Assembly: GCA_038244055.1 (NCBI GenBank)
Contig: JBBRTW010000425.1
Span: 1 to 6,374, forward strand
Length of the DNA stretch: 6,374 bases
Reading direction: 5' to 3'
DNA from: DASPKW01 sp038244055
Lineage (GTDB): Bacteria; Planctomycetota; Phycisphaerae; Tepidisphaerales; Tepidisphaeraceae
Part shown: positions 1 through 5,100 of the stretch, piece by piece
Layout of the letters: each line of letters opens with the position of its first letter
How positions within the stretch are numbered: the stretch's first letter is position 1
Program-made: the position numbers and the translations under genes
The notes under the pieces: model-generated
Database searches by the model: none
Told to the model about the DNA's origin: nothing
Seen by the model: only the letters and a program-made list of their open reading frames with translations

Positions 1-1
1 C

Positions 2-652
2 ATCAGCCACGAAGGCGCTGAGATCGAGCACCCCGATACCGAGCCGAACTGGGAGGCGTGTTTGACGATGACCGTGCTGCCGGAGAAAGCGCCGGATCAG
101 GCCGAGATCGTCGAGGTGGAGTTTGAGGCCGGCAACCCAATCGCGGTCAATGGGAAGAAACTGGCGGCGCACGAGGTGATCATCGAGCTGAATAAAATCG
201 GCGGCCGGCATGGCGTGGGGATCACCGTGCTGGCGGAGAACCGGCTGGTGGGGATGAAATCGCGCGGCGTTTACGAGACGCCAGGCGGGACGATTTTGTA
301 CGAGGCGCACAAGGCGCTGGAGCAGATCTGCATCGAGCGCGATACGCTGCATTTCAAGCAGCAGGTGGCGCTGCGGTACGCGGAACTGGTGTATTACGGG
401 CAGTGGTTCCACCCGCTGCGGGAGGCGCTGCAGACTTTCATCGATCATACCAACGCAACCGTGAGCGGGACGGCGAAGGTGCGGCTGTTCAAGGGGCGGG
501 CGATGCATGTCGGGGCGAAGAGCCCGCACACGCTCTACGACCCGCAACTGGCGAGCTTCAGCATGGAAGGGTACGACGTGACCGCGGCGCGCGGGTTTAT
601 CGATTTGTTCGGGCTGCCGATGAAGGTGGCGCAGCAGGCGAAGAGGGGGTGA
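2..652 (+). CDS. argG: Argininosuccinate synthase, C-terminal part (5' end outside window)
   Basis: Argininosuccinate synthase joins citrulline and aspartate with ATP to give argininosuccinate, the penultimate step of arginine synthesis, in the cytosol. The reading frame is open from base 2, starting ISHEGAEIEHPDTEPNWEA, so the ATG at 62 is internal and not the start. About 216 residues are visible of a protein normally near 400. Family landmarks appear in order: SPEKAPD-like LPEKAPD, the block around GGRHGVG, the nearly invariant ENRLVGMKSRGVYETPGG, YAELVYYGQWFHPLREAL, the GTAKVRLFKG strand, KSPHTLYDPQLASF, and the closing GFIDLFGLP. Family knowledge places substrate binding and tetramer contacts in this half; the N-terminal ATP-binding half is off the window. 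The gene ends at TGA 650-652 and is followed by repeats, not by another arg gene, so it is probably last in its transcript. It looks intact. Confidence 0.97.
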   Translation: MSHEGAEIEHPDTEPNWEACLTMTVLPEKAPDQAEIVEVEFEAGNPIAVNGKKLAAHEVIIELNKIGGRHGVGITVLAENRLVGMKSRGVYETPGGTILYEAHKALEQICIERDTLHFKQQVALRYAELVYYGQWFHPLREALQTFIDHTNATVSGTAKVRLFKGRAMHVGAKSPHTLYDPQLASFSMEGYDVTAARGFIDLFGLPMKVAQQAKRG

Positions 653-663
653 GGGCAGAAGTT

Positions 664-827
664 AGAAGCGAGAAGCGAGAAGTGAGAGTGCTCTGCTGAA
701 ATCCACACGTCAGGGTAAGGAGCCGGCCACCGAGAATGCCTCATACGCTGATAATCGTCCCCCGGCTCCTGACCCTTTCGGCTAATCAGCGGATGATTTC
801 AGCAGGGCAAAGTGAGAAGTGAGAAGA
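664..827. repeat. AGAAGYG heptamer tandem repeat, split by an inserted element
   Basis: Just after argG, units AGAAGCG (664-670), AGAAGCG (671-677), AGAAGTG (678-684) and a partial AGAGTG (685-690) stand in tandem. The same repeat resumes at 809 with AAAGTG, AGAAGTG (815-821) and AGAAG. The 690-808 element sits between the two halves, so it probably entered a pre-existing array. The 8-mer AAGTGAGA occurs on both sides (680-687 and 810-817). It could be a target-site duplication, but the repeat itself would also produce such a match. No coding sense. Confidence 0.75.
690..808. other. Folded palindromic element (MITE-like or structured RNA)
   Basis: Terminal arms 690-703 and 795-808 are inverted copies, 13 of 14 matching, with perfect core CTGCTGAAATC/GATTTCAGCAG. 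Inside, arms 712-726 and 762-776 match at 14 of 15 positions (AGGGTAAGGAGCCGG against CCGGCTCCTGACCCT). The 35-nt apical loop contains CGCTGAT (746-752), fully complementary to ATCAGCG (785-791), which lies outside the inner stem but inside the outer one. That arrangement would be an H-type pseudoknot inside a closing stem. There is no credible ORF. The element lies inside a heptamer array and has 8-bp direct repeats at its edges, as a small non-autonomous mobile element would. A conserved structured RNA or a long REP-type palindrome are the alternatives. I do not recognise the family. The pairing is visible in the sequence; function is unknown. Confidence 0.65.
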
Positions 828-908
828 TGATAAGAGGGAGGTTGCGAGGCGTGCTTATGAAGCTGTCCAGGATGTGTGGATCATCCTGATGGTTCGATCG
901 ATTTCGCG

Positions 909-927
909 GTGCGGCACTGGTCCGCAC
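909..927. terminator. GC-rich hairpin just beyond the DUF4058 stop
   Basis: GTGCGG (909-914) and CCGCAC (922-927) form a perfect 6-bp stem with a 7-nt loop, 12 bases past the minus-strand DUF4058 stop. There is no T-tract on the minus strand, so at best it is a weak or Rho-assisted 3' end. A second small inverted repeat, AGGATG/CATCCT, lies near 869-887. The rest of 828-939 holds nothing else I can name. Confidence 0.25.
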
Positions 928-939
928 GAGAGCCTCCCA

Positions 940-1299
940 TCAATCCTCTTTGTGCGCTCGGGTCATCGACTCCGCCCAGATTTTCGTCTCTCCCCGTAGC
1001 GGGGGCACCGCTTCCTTCTCATAATCCAAATCCAGATCATACGACCCCCGCTCGATCGCTTTTCGCAGTGCTTCCTGTAAATCCAGCGGCGCATCCGGGT
1101 CGGGTGAGCGAAGCGGAATGCCGATCACCGGCAGCTTCTGCCGCAACGTGATCGGCCACGCCACCCCTTCGCGCGGCATGCCCCCGCGCGAAATGTAGAC
1201 CAGATATTCAGTCTCCGGCACGCCCGCCAGATTCGCCGTTCGCAGGCCGTCGCGCAGCAGGTCGATCTCCACGTCCATGCCGGGAAACATTGTGGGCAT
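940..1299 (-). CDS. DUF4058 family protein, internally deleted remnant
   Basis: The 119-residue product begins MPTMFPGMD, which matches the typical DUF4058 N-terminus (MPSPFPGMDP-like). At residue 10 it continues VEIDLLRDGLRTANL, a motif normally found well past the middle of a family member of roughly 250 residues. The remainder follows the family to its end: EYLVYISRGG, LPVIGIPLRSPDPDAPLDLQ, then YDLDLDYEKEAVPPL. About 140 central residues therefore seem to be missing, with the frame kept. Function of DUF4058 is unknown. A GGAG lies 8 bp before the ATG, so the start is well supported. The gene is divergent from the small-protein gene at 1415 with 115 bp between them. It may be a dead remnant, a miniature protein, or an assembly collapse. 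Family assignment is firm; the deletion is inferred from remembered family architecture. Confidence 0.8.
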   Translation of the reverse strand: MPTMFPGMDVEIDLLRDGLRTANLAGVPETEYLVYISRGGMPREGVAWPITLRQKLPVIGIPLRSPDPDAPLDLQEALRKAIERGSYDLDLDYEKEAVPPLRGETKIWAESMTRAHKED

Positions 1300-1377
1300 C
1301 GAACATTCTCCGCCGTACAGAAATCATCGAATACCGAACGTCACACCGCCCATCATGGCTGAAACTGGCCGTTTGAA

Positions 1378-1393
1378 GGTGTCCCAAGACACC
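1378..1393. promoter_or_regulatory. Inverted repeat in the divergent intergenic region (possible operator)
   Basis: GGTGTC-CCAA-GACACC is a perfect 6-bp inverted repeat with a 4-nt spacer, 21 bases before the ATG at 1415 and within the 115-bp gap between two divergent genes. Position and symmetry suit a repressor site or a leader hairpin. No convincing -10/-35 pair with normal spacing is visible for either direction, and the plus-strand gene lacks a clear Shine-Dalgarno sequence. Confidence 0.3.
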
Positions 1394-1414
1394 CAATCTG
1401 ATAGATTATCGCGT

Positions 1415-1636
1415 ATGAAGGATGTCACCGCCACCTTGAACATTCCTCCCGACTGGCTCGAGGAATTCGAAGCCGCGGCGCGACGGCCATTGGAACTTCG
1501 AATGCGCTACGCCTTTATCAGCACCTATAAGCCGGTGATGGATGATGAACCCTTCCGCGCATTTGACACGATGGAAGAGTATCGCCAATGGTGCGAGAAA
1601 TCGCTGCCGGATTGGTTGGGATATGGGCGCGTTTGA
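1415..1636 (+). CDS. Small conserved hypothetical protein paired with a nucleotidyltransferase
   Basis: The 73-residue product starts MKDVTATLNIPPDWLEEFEA and ends EKSLPDWLGYGRV. It is acidic and rich in aromatic residues (Trp at 14, 59 and 67), with no membrane segment or signal. I recall similar short proteins (PxDWxEEF, RYAFISTYxPVMDDEPFRAFDT, WLGYG) directly upstream of nucleotidyltransferase genes in planctomycetes. Here the stop overlaps the start of such a gene by 14 bp, so translation is probably coupled. The pair resembles toxin-antitoxin or MNT-type modules in layout, but a role as antitoxin is only inference. The ATG at 1415 is preferred because the recognisable protein begins here; an in-frame ATG at 1355 would add 20 atypical residues. 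Neither has a good ribosome-binding site. Confidence 0.65.
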   Translation: MKDVTATLNIPPDWLEEFEAAARRPLELRMRYAFISTYKPVMDDEPFRAFDTMEEYRQWCEKSLPDWLGYGRV

Positions 1637-1791
1637 CTATCGGCAGGCTCAGGAAGTGCGCGATGCGTTCGCCCGACACGGCGTGCGCTATTTGTTCATT
1701 GGCAAATCCGGGGCGATCCTGCTTGGCTTTCCGGATACGCTTGCAGTCGTTCGCGGTATATTGGAAGGCGCGTACCGACTCGCCTGCATGA
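1623..1791 (+). pseudogene. Nucleotidyltransferase (DUF6036-like), internally deleted and frameshifted
   Basis: The ATG at 1623 opens MGAFDYRQAQEVRDAFARHG, then VRYLFIGKSGAILLGFPDT. This matches the N-terminus of MNT/DUF6036-type nucleotidyltransferases, where GKSGA..LGFPDT is followed by the metal-binding DxD. Here the similarity stops right after PDT (base 1739). In the +1 frame the next bases read RLQSFAVYWKARTDSPA and stop at TGA 1789-1791, which resembles the usual C-terminal end (LPRLxxFRxYW). The middle, including the catalytic aspartates, is gone and the two ends are out of frame. Read without a frameshift, the ORF runs as 79 residues to 1862 and overlaps the converging kinase gene by 42 bp, which suggests its tail is accidental. 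No transferase activity is possible. The upstream partner gene still looks intact. Confidence 0.6.
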
Positions 1792-1820
1792 AACTGGGAC
1801 AGGCCGCAAGCGAAATCGCC

Positions 1821-2735
1821 CTAATCCCTATCTTTCGCCACATTCAAATCCGCGCTCGATGACGGCGGCGGTGTGGCGGTGGACGGGGCGGTCGATGGGG
1901 CGGGCAGGGCGGCCTGCTTTTGCAGGATATGTCGCACCAGTTCCAGCCGCGTGATCACCGCGTCCATGTCGGCAGGGCGTTTCTGCTGTCTCGTGGCGAT
2001 GCAGTCCATCACCAGGTTCGACAATGCCTGCGGCACCTTGGGATTCAGTTCCAGCGGCGTCTGAAATCGGCTGTCCACGAGAAAGCTGTGCTCACCCTGT
2101 TTGTTGACCGTATACAGCGTCGGAATGTTCTTGCCCGTCAGCGCCCAGTACAGCGTCGCGCCGAGGTTGAAGACATCGGTCTGCACGCTGATCGGTTTGC
2201 GGTTGACCTGCTCGGGGGCGATGTAGTCGGGGGTTCCCTGAATACGTTCTTTGACGGTGCCGATCTTGCAGCTCTGGCCGAAGTCGATGACCGTGACATG
2301 CCCCTGGTCGTTGCGGAGGATGTTGTTGGGTTTGATGTCGCAGTGGGCCCAGCCCATCTGGTGCATCGCCTTGAGGCCCTGGGCGGCCTGAACGAACGTG
2401 TCGACGATGTCCATCATCTCTTTGGGCGGCCGCACTTCGAGCGGCTTGCCATCGACGAGCTGCATGACCAGAAACGCCTCGCTGACTTTCACCAGCATGG
2501 TCTTGACGAGCTTTAATTCGAAGGTCTTGCGGAGGTTGGGATGATTGAAGTTCTTGCTGATCTCGAACTCGGTCTGCATCTGCTCGACGAAGCGGATGTC
2601 CTTCTGATCGGCGCGGACGACGTGCTTCAATGCGAAGACCTTGCGGGTGGCGGGGTCGCTCACCGCGTAAATCACGCTGCGAGCACCCTCTCCCAACCGC
2701 TCCAGGACATCATATTGGAGTAACTTCTGAGCCAT
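1821..2735 (-). CDS. Hanks-type serine/threonine protein kinase, soluble
   Basis: A 304-residue eukaryotic-like kinase that transfers ATP phosphate to Ser/Thr of target proteins. Visible elements: glycine loop GEGARSVIYAV (15-25, third Gly replaced by Ser20), ATP lysine K37 in ALKHV, alpha-C glutamate E56 or E58, catalytic loop HCDIKPNN (131-138) with D133, DFG at 151-153, GTPDYIAPE (167-175), D187 and R253. HRD is changed to HCD, making it a non-RD kinase. A Pro/Ser/Thr-rich tail fills about 277-294; there is no transmembrane helix or sensor domain, so it should be cytosolic. The start at 2735 (MAQKLLQYDVLERLGEG) is chosen because the kinase fold begins there; an in-frame ATG at 2813 would overlap the candidate promoter and add unlike sequence. 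Substrates are unknown. It converges on the broken nucleotidyltransferase downstream. Confidence 0.93.
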   Translation of the reverse strand: MAQKLLQYDVLERLGEGARSVIYAVSDPATRKVFALKHVVRADQKDIRFVEQMQTEFEISKNFNHPNLRKTFELKLVKTMLVKVSEAFLVMQLVDGKPLEVRPPKEMMDIVDTFVQAAQGLKAMHQMGWAHCDIKPNNILRNDQGHVTVIDFGQSCKIGTVKERIQGTPDYIAPEQVNRKPISVQTDVFNLGATLYWALTGKNIPTLYTVNKQGEHSFLVDSRFQTPLELNPKVPQALSNLVMDCIATRQQKRPADMDAVITRLELVRHILQKQAALPAPSTAPSTATPPPSSSADLNVAKDRD

Positions 2736-2784
2736 TGAAGATCGACTTTCCAGCCTCGGACCACATCGTCCGCGCCCCGATCTT

Positions 2785-2813
2785 AAAGTAGGCCAAACAG
2801 TCGAGAATAGCAA
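2785..2813 (-). promoter_or_regulatory. Candidate sigma-70-type promoter for the kinase gene
   Basis: On the minus strand TTGCTA (2808-2813) and TACTTT (2785-2790) are separated by 17 bp, matching four and three of six consensus positions. This would give a leader of roughly 45 nt before the ATG at 2735. The -10 match is modest, and planctomycete promoters are poorly characterised. Confidence 0.35.
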
Positions 2814-2846
2814 GCCAAAGGCGGGACGTTGATGGAACGGGAATGT

Positions 2847-2937
2847 GGGTTCAGGGTTTAGGGTTCAGGGTTCAGGGATGGGAAGATTGCGGAGTGAATT
2901 TTCCCTGTTATTTTTCTGAACACTGAACCCTGAACCC
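2847..2937. repeat. GGGTTCA heptamer array with inverted copy (long hairpin)
   Basis: Four tandem heptamers GGGTTCA/GGGTTTA (2847-2874) are followed, 47 bp after the array's inverted-repeat arm, by the inverse TGAACCC twice (2924-2937). Arms 2861-2875 and 2923-2937 pair perfectly over 15 bp. A shorter nested pair, GGGAA (2880-2884) and TTCCC (2901-2905), lies inside. The element sits 14 bp past the amidase-like gene stop and upstream of the kinase, so the transcript hairpin could end or protect the amidase mRNA. Units look telomere-like but there is no sign of a replicon end. I associate such GGGTTCA runs with intergenic DNA of environmental bacteria; that is recollection, not a search. Confidence 0.8.
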
Positions 2938-2950
2938 TTTTCCCCCCATC

Positions 2951-3631
2951 TTACCGAAGCAGTTGCCCGCGGAACGCGCTAATGGGGAAATACCGGCCGA
3001 CGCCGGCGGGGGAGCCGGGGAAGTCGTAGAGCCAGACTTGCTGGCCGGAGATGTGCAGGCGCTCCTGGAGAGTCTGGACTAGCTGCTCGGCGCGGCGGAG
3101 TTGGGAGGCCGTCGGCGCGCCGCGGTCGAAGTCGCCTACGAGGCTGATGGAAATGCAGGTCGGTTCGACGCTGGCCTGCCCGGAGGCGGGATGGGCGGGC
3201 TGCTGCTGATCCCAGAGGGACGTGAACTGGATCTCGCCATCGATTGCGCCGTCGCCGTTGCCGATGACGAAATGATCGCCCCCCATGCCGGCCTGGGCGA
3301 GAGCCTCGGTGTTGCCGTTGGCGGTGCGGGTGTGGTGAATGAAGATGGCGTTCCAGCGGTTGGAGGGCGTGGACACGCGGGTGTTGAAGATGGCCAGCAG
3401 CGATCGGCCGGCCTCGTTGGAGACCAGCGAGCTGGCCGCGTCGGCCGTCAGGGGGGTGCCCTGCATGGCGCGGAGGAGAACGGTGGTCAGCCCGAGGACC
3501 CCAACGAGTGATCCAAAGACGACAAAACCGCGCCGCGCTGGAGTTTTGGCCTGTTTTTTCACGATTTCGCCCACAGATGAAAGGTCCGGGGGAGATTGGC
3601 CGCTCACGTCCGATAAGATCGGCCACCCCAT
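2951..3631 (-). CDS. Membrane-anchored amidase_2/PGRP-like protein, zinc site apparently incomplete
   Basis: A 226-residue protein: a basic N-terminal stretch (25-34), one membrane helix at about 36-54 (FVVFGSLVGVLGLTTVLL), then a domain resembling N-acetylmuramoyl-L-alanine amidase/peptidoglycan-recognition folds. Supporting motifs are WNAIFIHHT (93-101), GGDHFVIGNGDGAIDGEI (117-134), SISLVGDFD (161-169) and a terminal GVGRYFP (210-216). In active family members the first His of IHHT and a late His plus Cys/Asp (GHRD...CPG-like) bind zinc. Here the late region reads VWLYDFPGSPAGVGRYFP, with no His, Cys or GHRD motif, so catalysis is doubtful and a peptidoglycan-binding role is possible. The domain should face outward. 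GGGAG abuts the ATG directly, an unusually close spacing, yet no other in-frame start upstream precedes the stop. Fold assignment is fairly sure; activity is not. Confidence 0.7.
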   Translation of the reverse strand: MGWPILSDVSGQSPPDLSSVGEIVKKQAKTPARRGFVVFGSLVGVLGLTTVLLRAMQGTPLTADAASSLVSNEAGRSLLAIFNTRVSTPSNRWNAIFIHHTRTANGNTEALAQAGMGGDHFVIGNGDGAIDGEIQFTSLWDQQQPAHPASGQASVEPTCISISLVGDFDRGAPTASQLRRAEQLVQTLQERLHISGQQVWLYDFPGSPAGVGRYFPISAFRGQLLR

Positions 3632-3682
3632 CTCCCAAAACTCTCATCGGGATTCGGCGCAAGCACTCTTTAATCTAAAGTG

Positions 3683-3708
3683 ATGTTGCTATGGCCGGCC
3701 GGCAACAT
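3683..3708. promoter_or_regulatory. Inverted repeat upstream of the amidase-like gene
   Basis: ATGTTGC (3683-3689) and GCAACAT (3702-3708) are perfect 7-bp inverted arms around a GGCCGGCC core. It lies 52 bp before the amidase-like start, a suitable place for an operator. No T-tract follows on either strand, so a terminator is less likely. Confidence 0.3.
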
Positions 3709-3762
3709 TCATTGTGAAGGTTGCGAAGAAGCGAACAAAATCGCCGGAAATACGAAGGCAAA

Positions 3763-3780
3763 GGATCGATTTGACGATCC
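3763..3780 (-). terminator. Hairpin beyond the vWA-like gene, weak terminator candidate
   Basis: GGATCG-ATTTGA-CGATCC is a perfect 6-bp stem 32 bp past the TAA of the vWA-like gene. On the minus strand only a short TTT follows, so termination would be weak. Confidence 0.3.
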
Positions 3781-3812
3781 CAAAAATGCGCCGCGAATTT
3801 TGGTTGAAAAGA

Positions 3813-4928
3813 TTATTGACCGGCCGCGCGAAGTTCTTCGCGGGTGACATCGTGGTAGGCGCCGCCGGTGTCTTTGGCGACTTTCTTGAGCACCTCGCCG
3901 AGTTCGGGCTGGGCGAGTGAGAAGGCGTGGATTTTGGTCTTATCCTTCCCGCGCATCTTCATAATGTTGGGGTGGAAGCCATCATCGAGGAAGGATTTGA
4001 CGGGAACGAGCATGATGACATCGGCCTTGGATTTGAAGGCTTTATCGAGCGCGGGGGAGACGACGGTCTGGGTGCCGGTCTGCACGTCGTTCTCCATCCA
4101 CTTGGCGCAGTCGGAAATATTCTTGGTGTCGGCGGTGCCCGGGCCGTTGTTGGGGAAGAACTGGGGCGGCGGCTGGGGTGTGTCTTTGGCGGCCCAGAGG
4201 ATCACCTGGAATTTCCGGGACGTGCCGAGCGATTCGAGGGATTTGACGACGGCGGCGCGCATCTGGTCGAACTTGCCTTCGGATTTGGCCGCGCCGCCGC
4301 AGTCGATGATGTAGACGATGGTTTTTTCGCTGATGGACTGGCCGAGGAAATTGGGCGTCTTCTTGAAGGTGAGCGGGCCGCCGCTGGTTTTGGGGGTGTC
4401 GGGTGTGGAGATGCCGCCGGTGAAGGGCGCGCCGGGGTTGGTGGATGCGCTGCCGCCCGCGCCGGCAGTGGGGCCATTGTCGGCCGGTTTATTGTCGCGC
4501 GTGGCGAGGAAAATGATGACGGCGATCAGAATGGCGACAACCCCGCCGGCAATGCCCAGGATCAGGCCCATCTTTCGCGCGGGCGGAATTTCCATAGCGC
4601 CTCGGCCGCCGGGCGCGCCTTTTTTCAAGCGGGAACTGGCCAGTCCGGAACTGGCGACGACACTGGCGATGTCTTCGAGGCCCGTGCCGCTGCCCGCGCT
4701 GCCACCGCCGCCATCGCCGACGGTGACGGACTTTTTCTGGTAGAGCGTTTTCTGCGACTTAGCGCCGACCGCCTGGGCAACCACGCCGCTGCCATTGCCG
4801 TTTTGATCTTTGAGATGCTTGGGAACGGTCTGGATGGTTCCGCAATGCACGCAACGGCAGACTCCGCCGGCGAATGCTTCGTCGATCGTGAGAAGCTGCT
4901 TGCAGTTGGTGCAGTTGATCTGAATCAT
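3813..4928 (-). CDS. Zinc-ribbon, single-TM protein with a vWA-like domain
   Basis: The 371-residue product has three parts. Residues 1-30 form a probable zinc ribbon: CTNC (6-9) and CRCVHC (24-29), giving Cys pairs 6/9 and 26/29. A low-complexity Gly/Ser/Ala linker runs to about 115, followed by a strong membrane helix at 120-142 (MGLILGIAGGVVAILIAVII). After a second Pro/Gly/Thr linker (145-190) comes a vWA-like domain from about 200: TIVYIID (203-209), a helix FDQMRAAVVKSL, strand FQVILWA (240-246), GTQTVVSPALDKAF (285-298) and DVIMLVPV (303-310). The MIDAS DxSxS is replaced by DCGGA (209-213) and the late acidic position by a hydrophobic strand, so metal-dependent binding is unlikely. The ribbon would lie in the cytosol and the vWA part outside. 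Similar architectures occur in planctomycetes; no function is known to me. The preceding SD is weak (CAGGC). Confidence 0.75.
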   Translation of the reverse strand: MIQINCTNCKQLLTIDEAFAGGVCRCVHCGTIQTVPKHLKDQNGNGSGVVAQAVGAKSQKTLYQKKSVTVGDGGGGSAGSGTGLEDIASVVASSGLASSRLKKGAPGGRGAMEIPPARKMGLILGIAGGVVAILIAVIIFLATRDNKPADNGPTAGAGGSASTNPGAPFTGGISTPDTPKTSGGPLTFKKTPNFLGQSISEKTIVYIIDCGGAAKSEGKFDQMRAAVVKSLESLGTSRKFQVILWAAKDTPQPPPQFFPNNGPGTADTKNISDCAKWMENDVQTGTQTVVSPALDKAFKSKADVIMLVPVKSFLDDGFHPNIMKMRGKDKTKIHAFSLAQPELGEVLKKVAKDTGGAYHDVTREELRAAGQ

Positions 4929-5007
4929 GCCTGAAAGGTCCGATGCATAGGCGTTCGAAGTGGGCTGCCTAATATCTCATAACCGAGGCTCGAACGGCAA
5001 TGCAAAT

Positions 5008-5035
5008 CTGTTATTCGGTTGCGGCACATTGTCAA
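5008..5035 (-). promoter_or_regulatory. Candidate promoter for the zinc-ribbon/vWA-like gene
   Basis: The minus strand has a perfect TTGACA (5030-5035), a 16-bp spacer and TAACAG (5008-5013), a weak -10. The leader to the ATG at 4928 would be about 70-75 nt. Its place between the sppA terminator and the next gene supports an independent transcription unit. Confidence 0.4.
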
Positions 5036-5053
5036 CGGGCGGGTGAAGGCCGG

Positions 5054-5100
5054 ATGCAGGCGGGGAAGTCTGCATCGAAAAAACGACATGCAGGCGGGGA
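5054..5100. repeat. 13-bp direct repeat ATGCAGGCGGGGA
   Basis: ATGCAGGCGGGGA occurs at 5054-5066 and again at 5088-5100, 34 bp apart, in the gap between sppA and the vWA-like gene. The first copy also pairs with CTGCATC (5070-5076) through GATGCAG (5053-5059). The second copy is part of the terminator stem. This looks like a duplicated palindromic unit, possibly REP-like. Confidence 0.55.

Noticed and set aside
690..808. Integron attC site or hammerhead ribozyme
   Set aside because: The arms lack the RYYYAAC/GTTRRRY core of attC. CTGAT-like and GAAA-like strings exist on the minus strand, but the spacing and the conserved CUGAUGA do not fit a hammerhead.
664..827. CRISPR array
   Set aside because: Units are 7 bp with no unique spacers, and no cas genes are present.
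876..1151. Plus-strand open frame opposite the DUF4058 gene
   Set aside because: Pro/Ser/Ala-rich product with no motif; the minus-strand frame carries the family signatures.
1792..1862. In-frame continuation of the truncated nucleotidyltransferase to a 79-residue protein
   Set aside because: The tail is not family-like and runs into the converging kinase gene; the +1 frame better explains the bases up to 1791.
1920..2516. Plus-strand open frame opposite the kinase
   Set aside because: Antisense of a full set of kinase motifs; no recognisable protein features.
2979..3662. Minus-strand open frame of 227 codons overlapping the amidase-like gene in another frame
   Set aside because: The product is Arg/Pro/His-rich and low in complexity; the competing frame has a membrane helix and family motifs.
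3827..3842. CGCGAA-GTTC-TTCGCG hairpin as terminator of the vWA-like gene
   Set aside because: It lies inside the coding end, before the stop, and has no T-run directly after it.
3927..4934. Long plus-strand open frame (335 codons) opposite the zinc-ribbon/vWA-like gene
   Set aside because: Its product is Gly/Ala/Asp-rich with no motif, as expected from the complement of a GC-rich gene; the minus-strand product has clear Cys pairs, a membrane helix and a domain.
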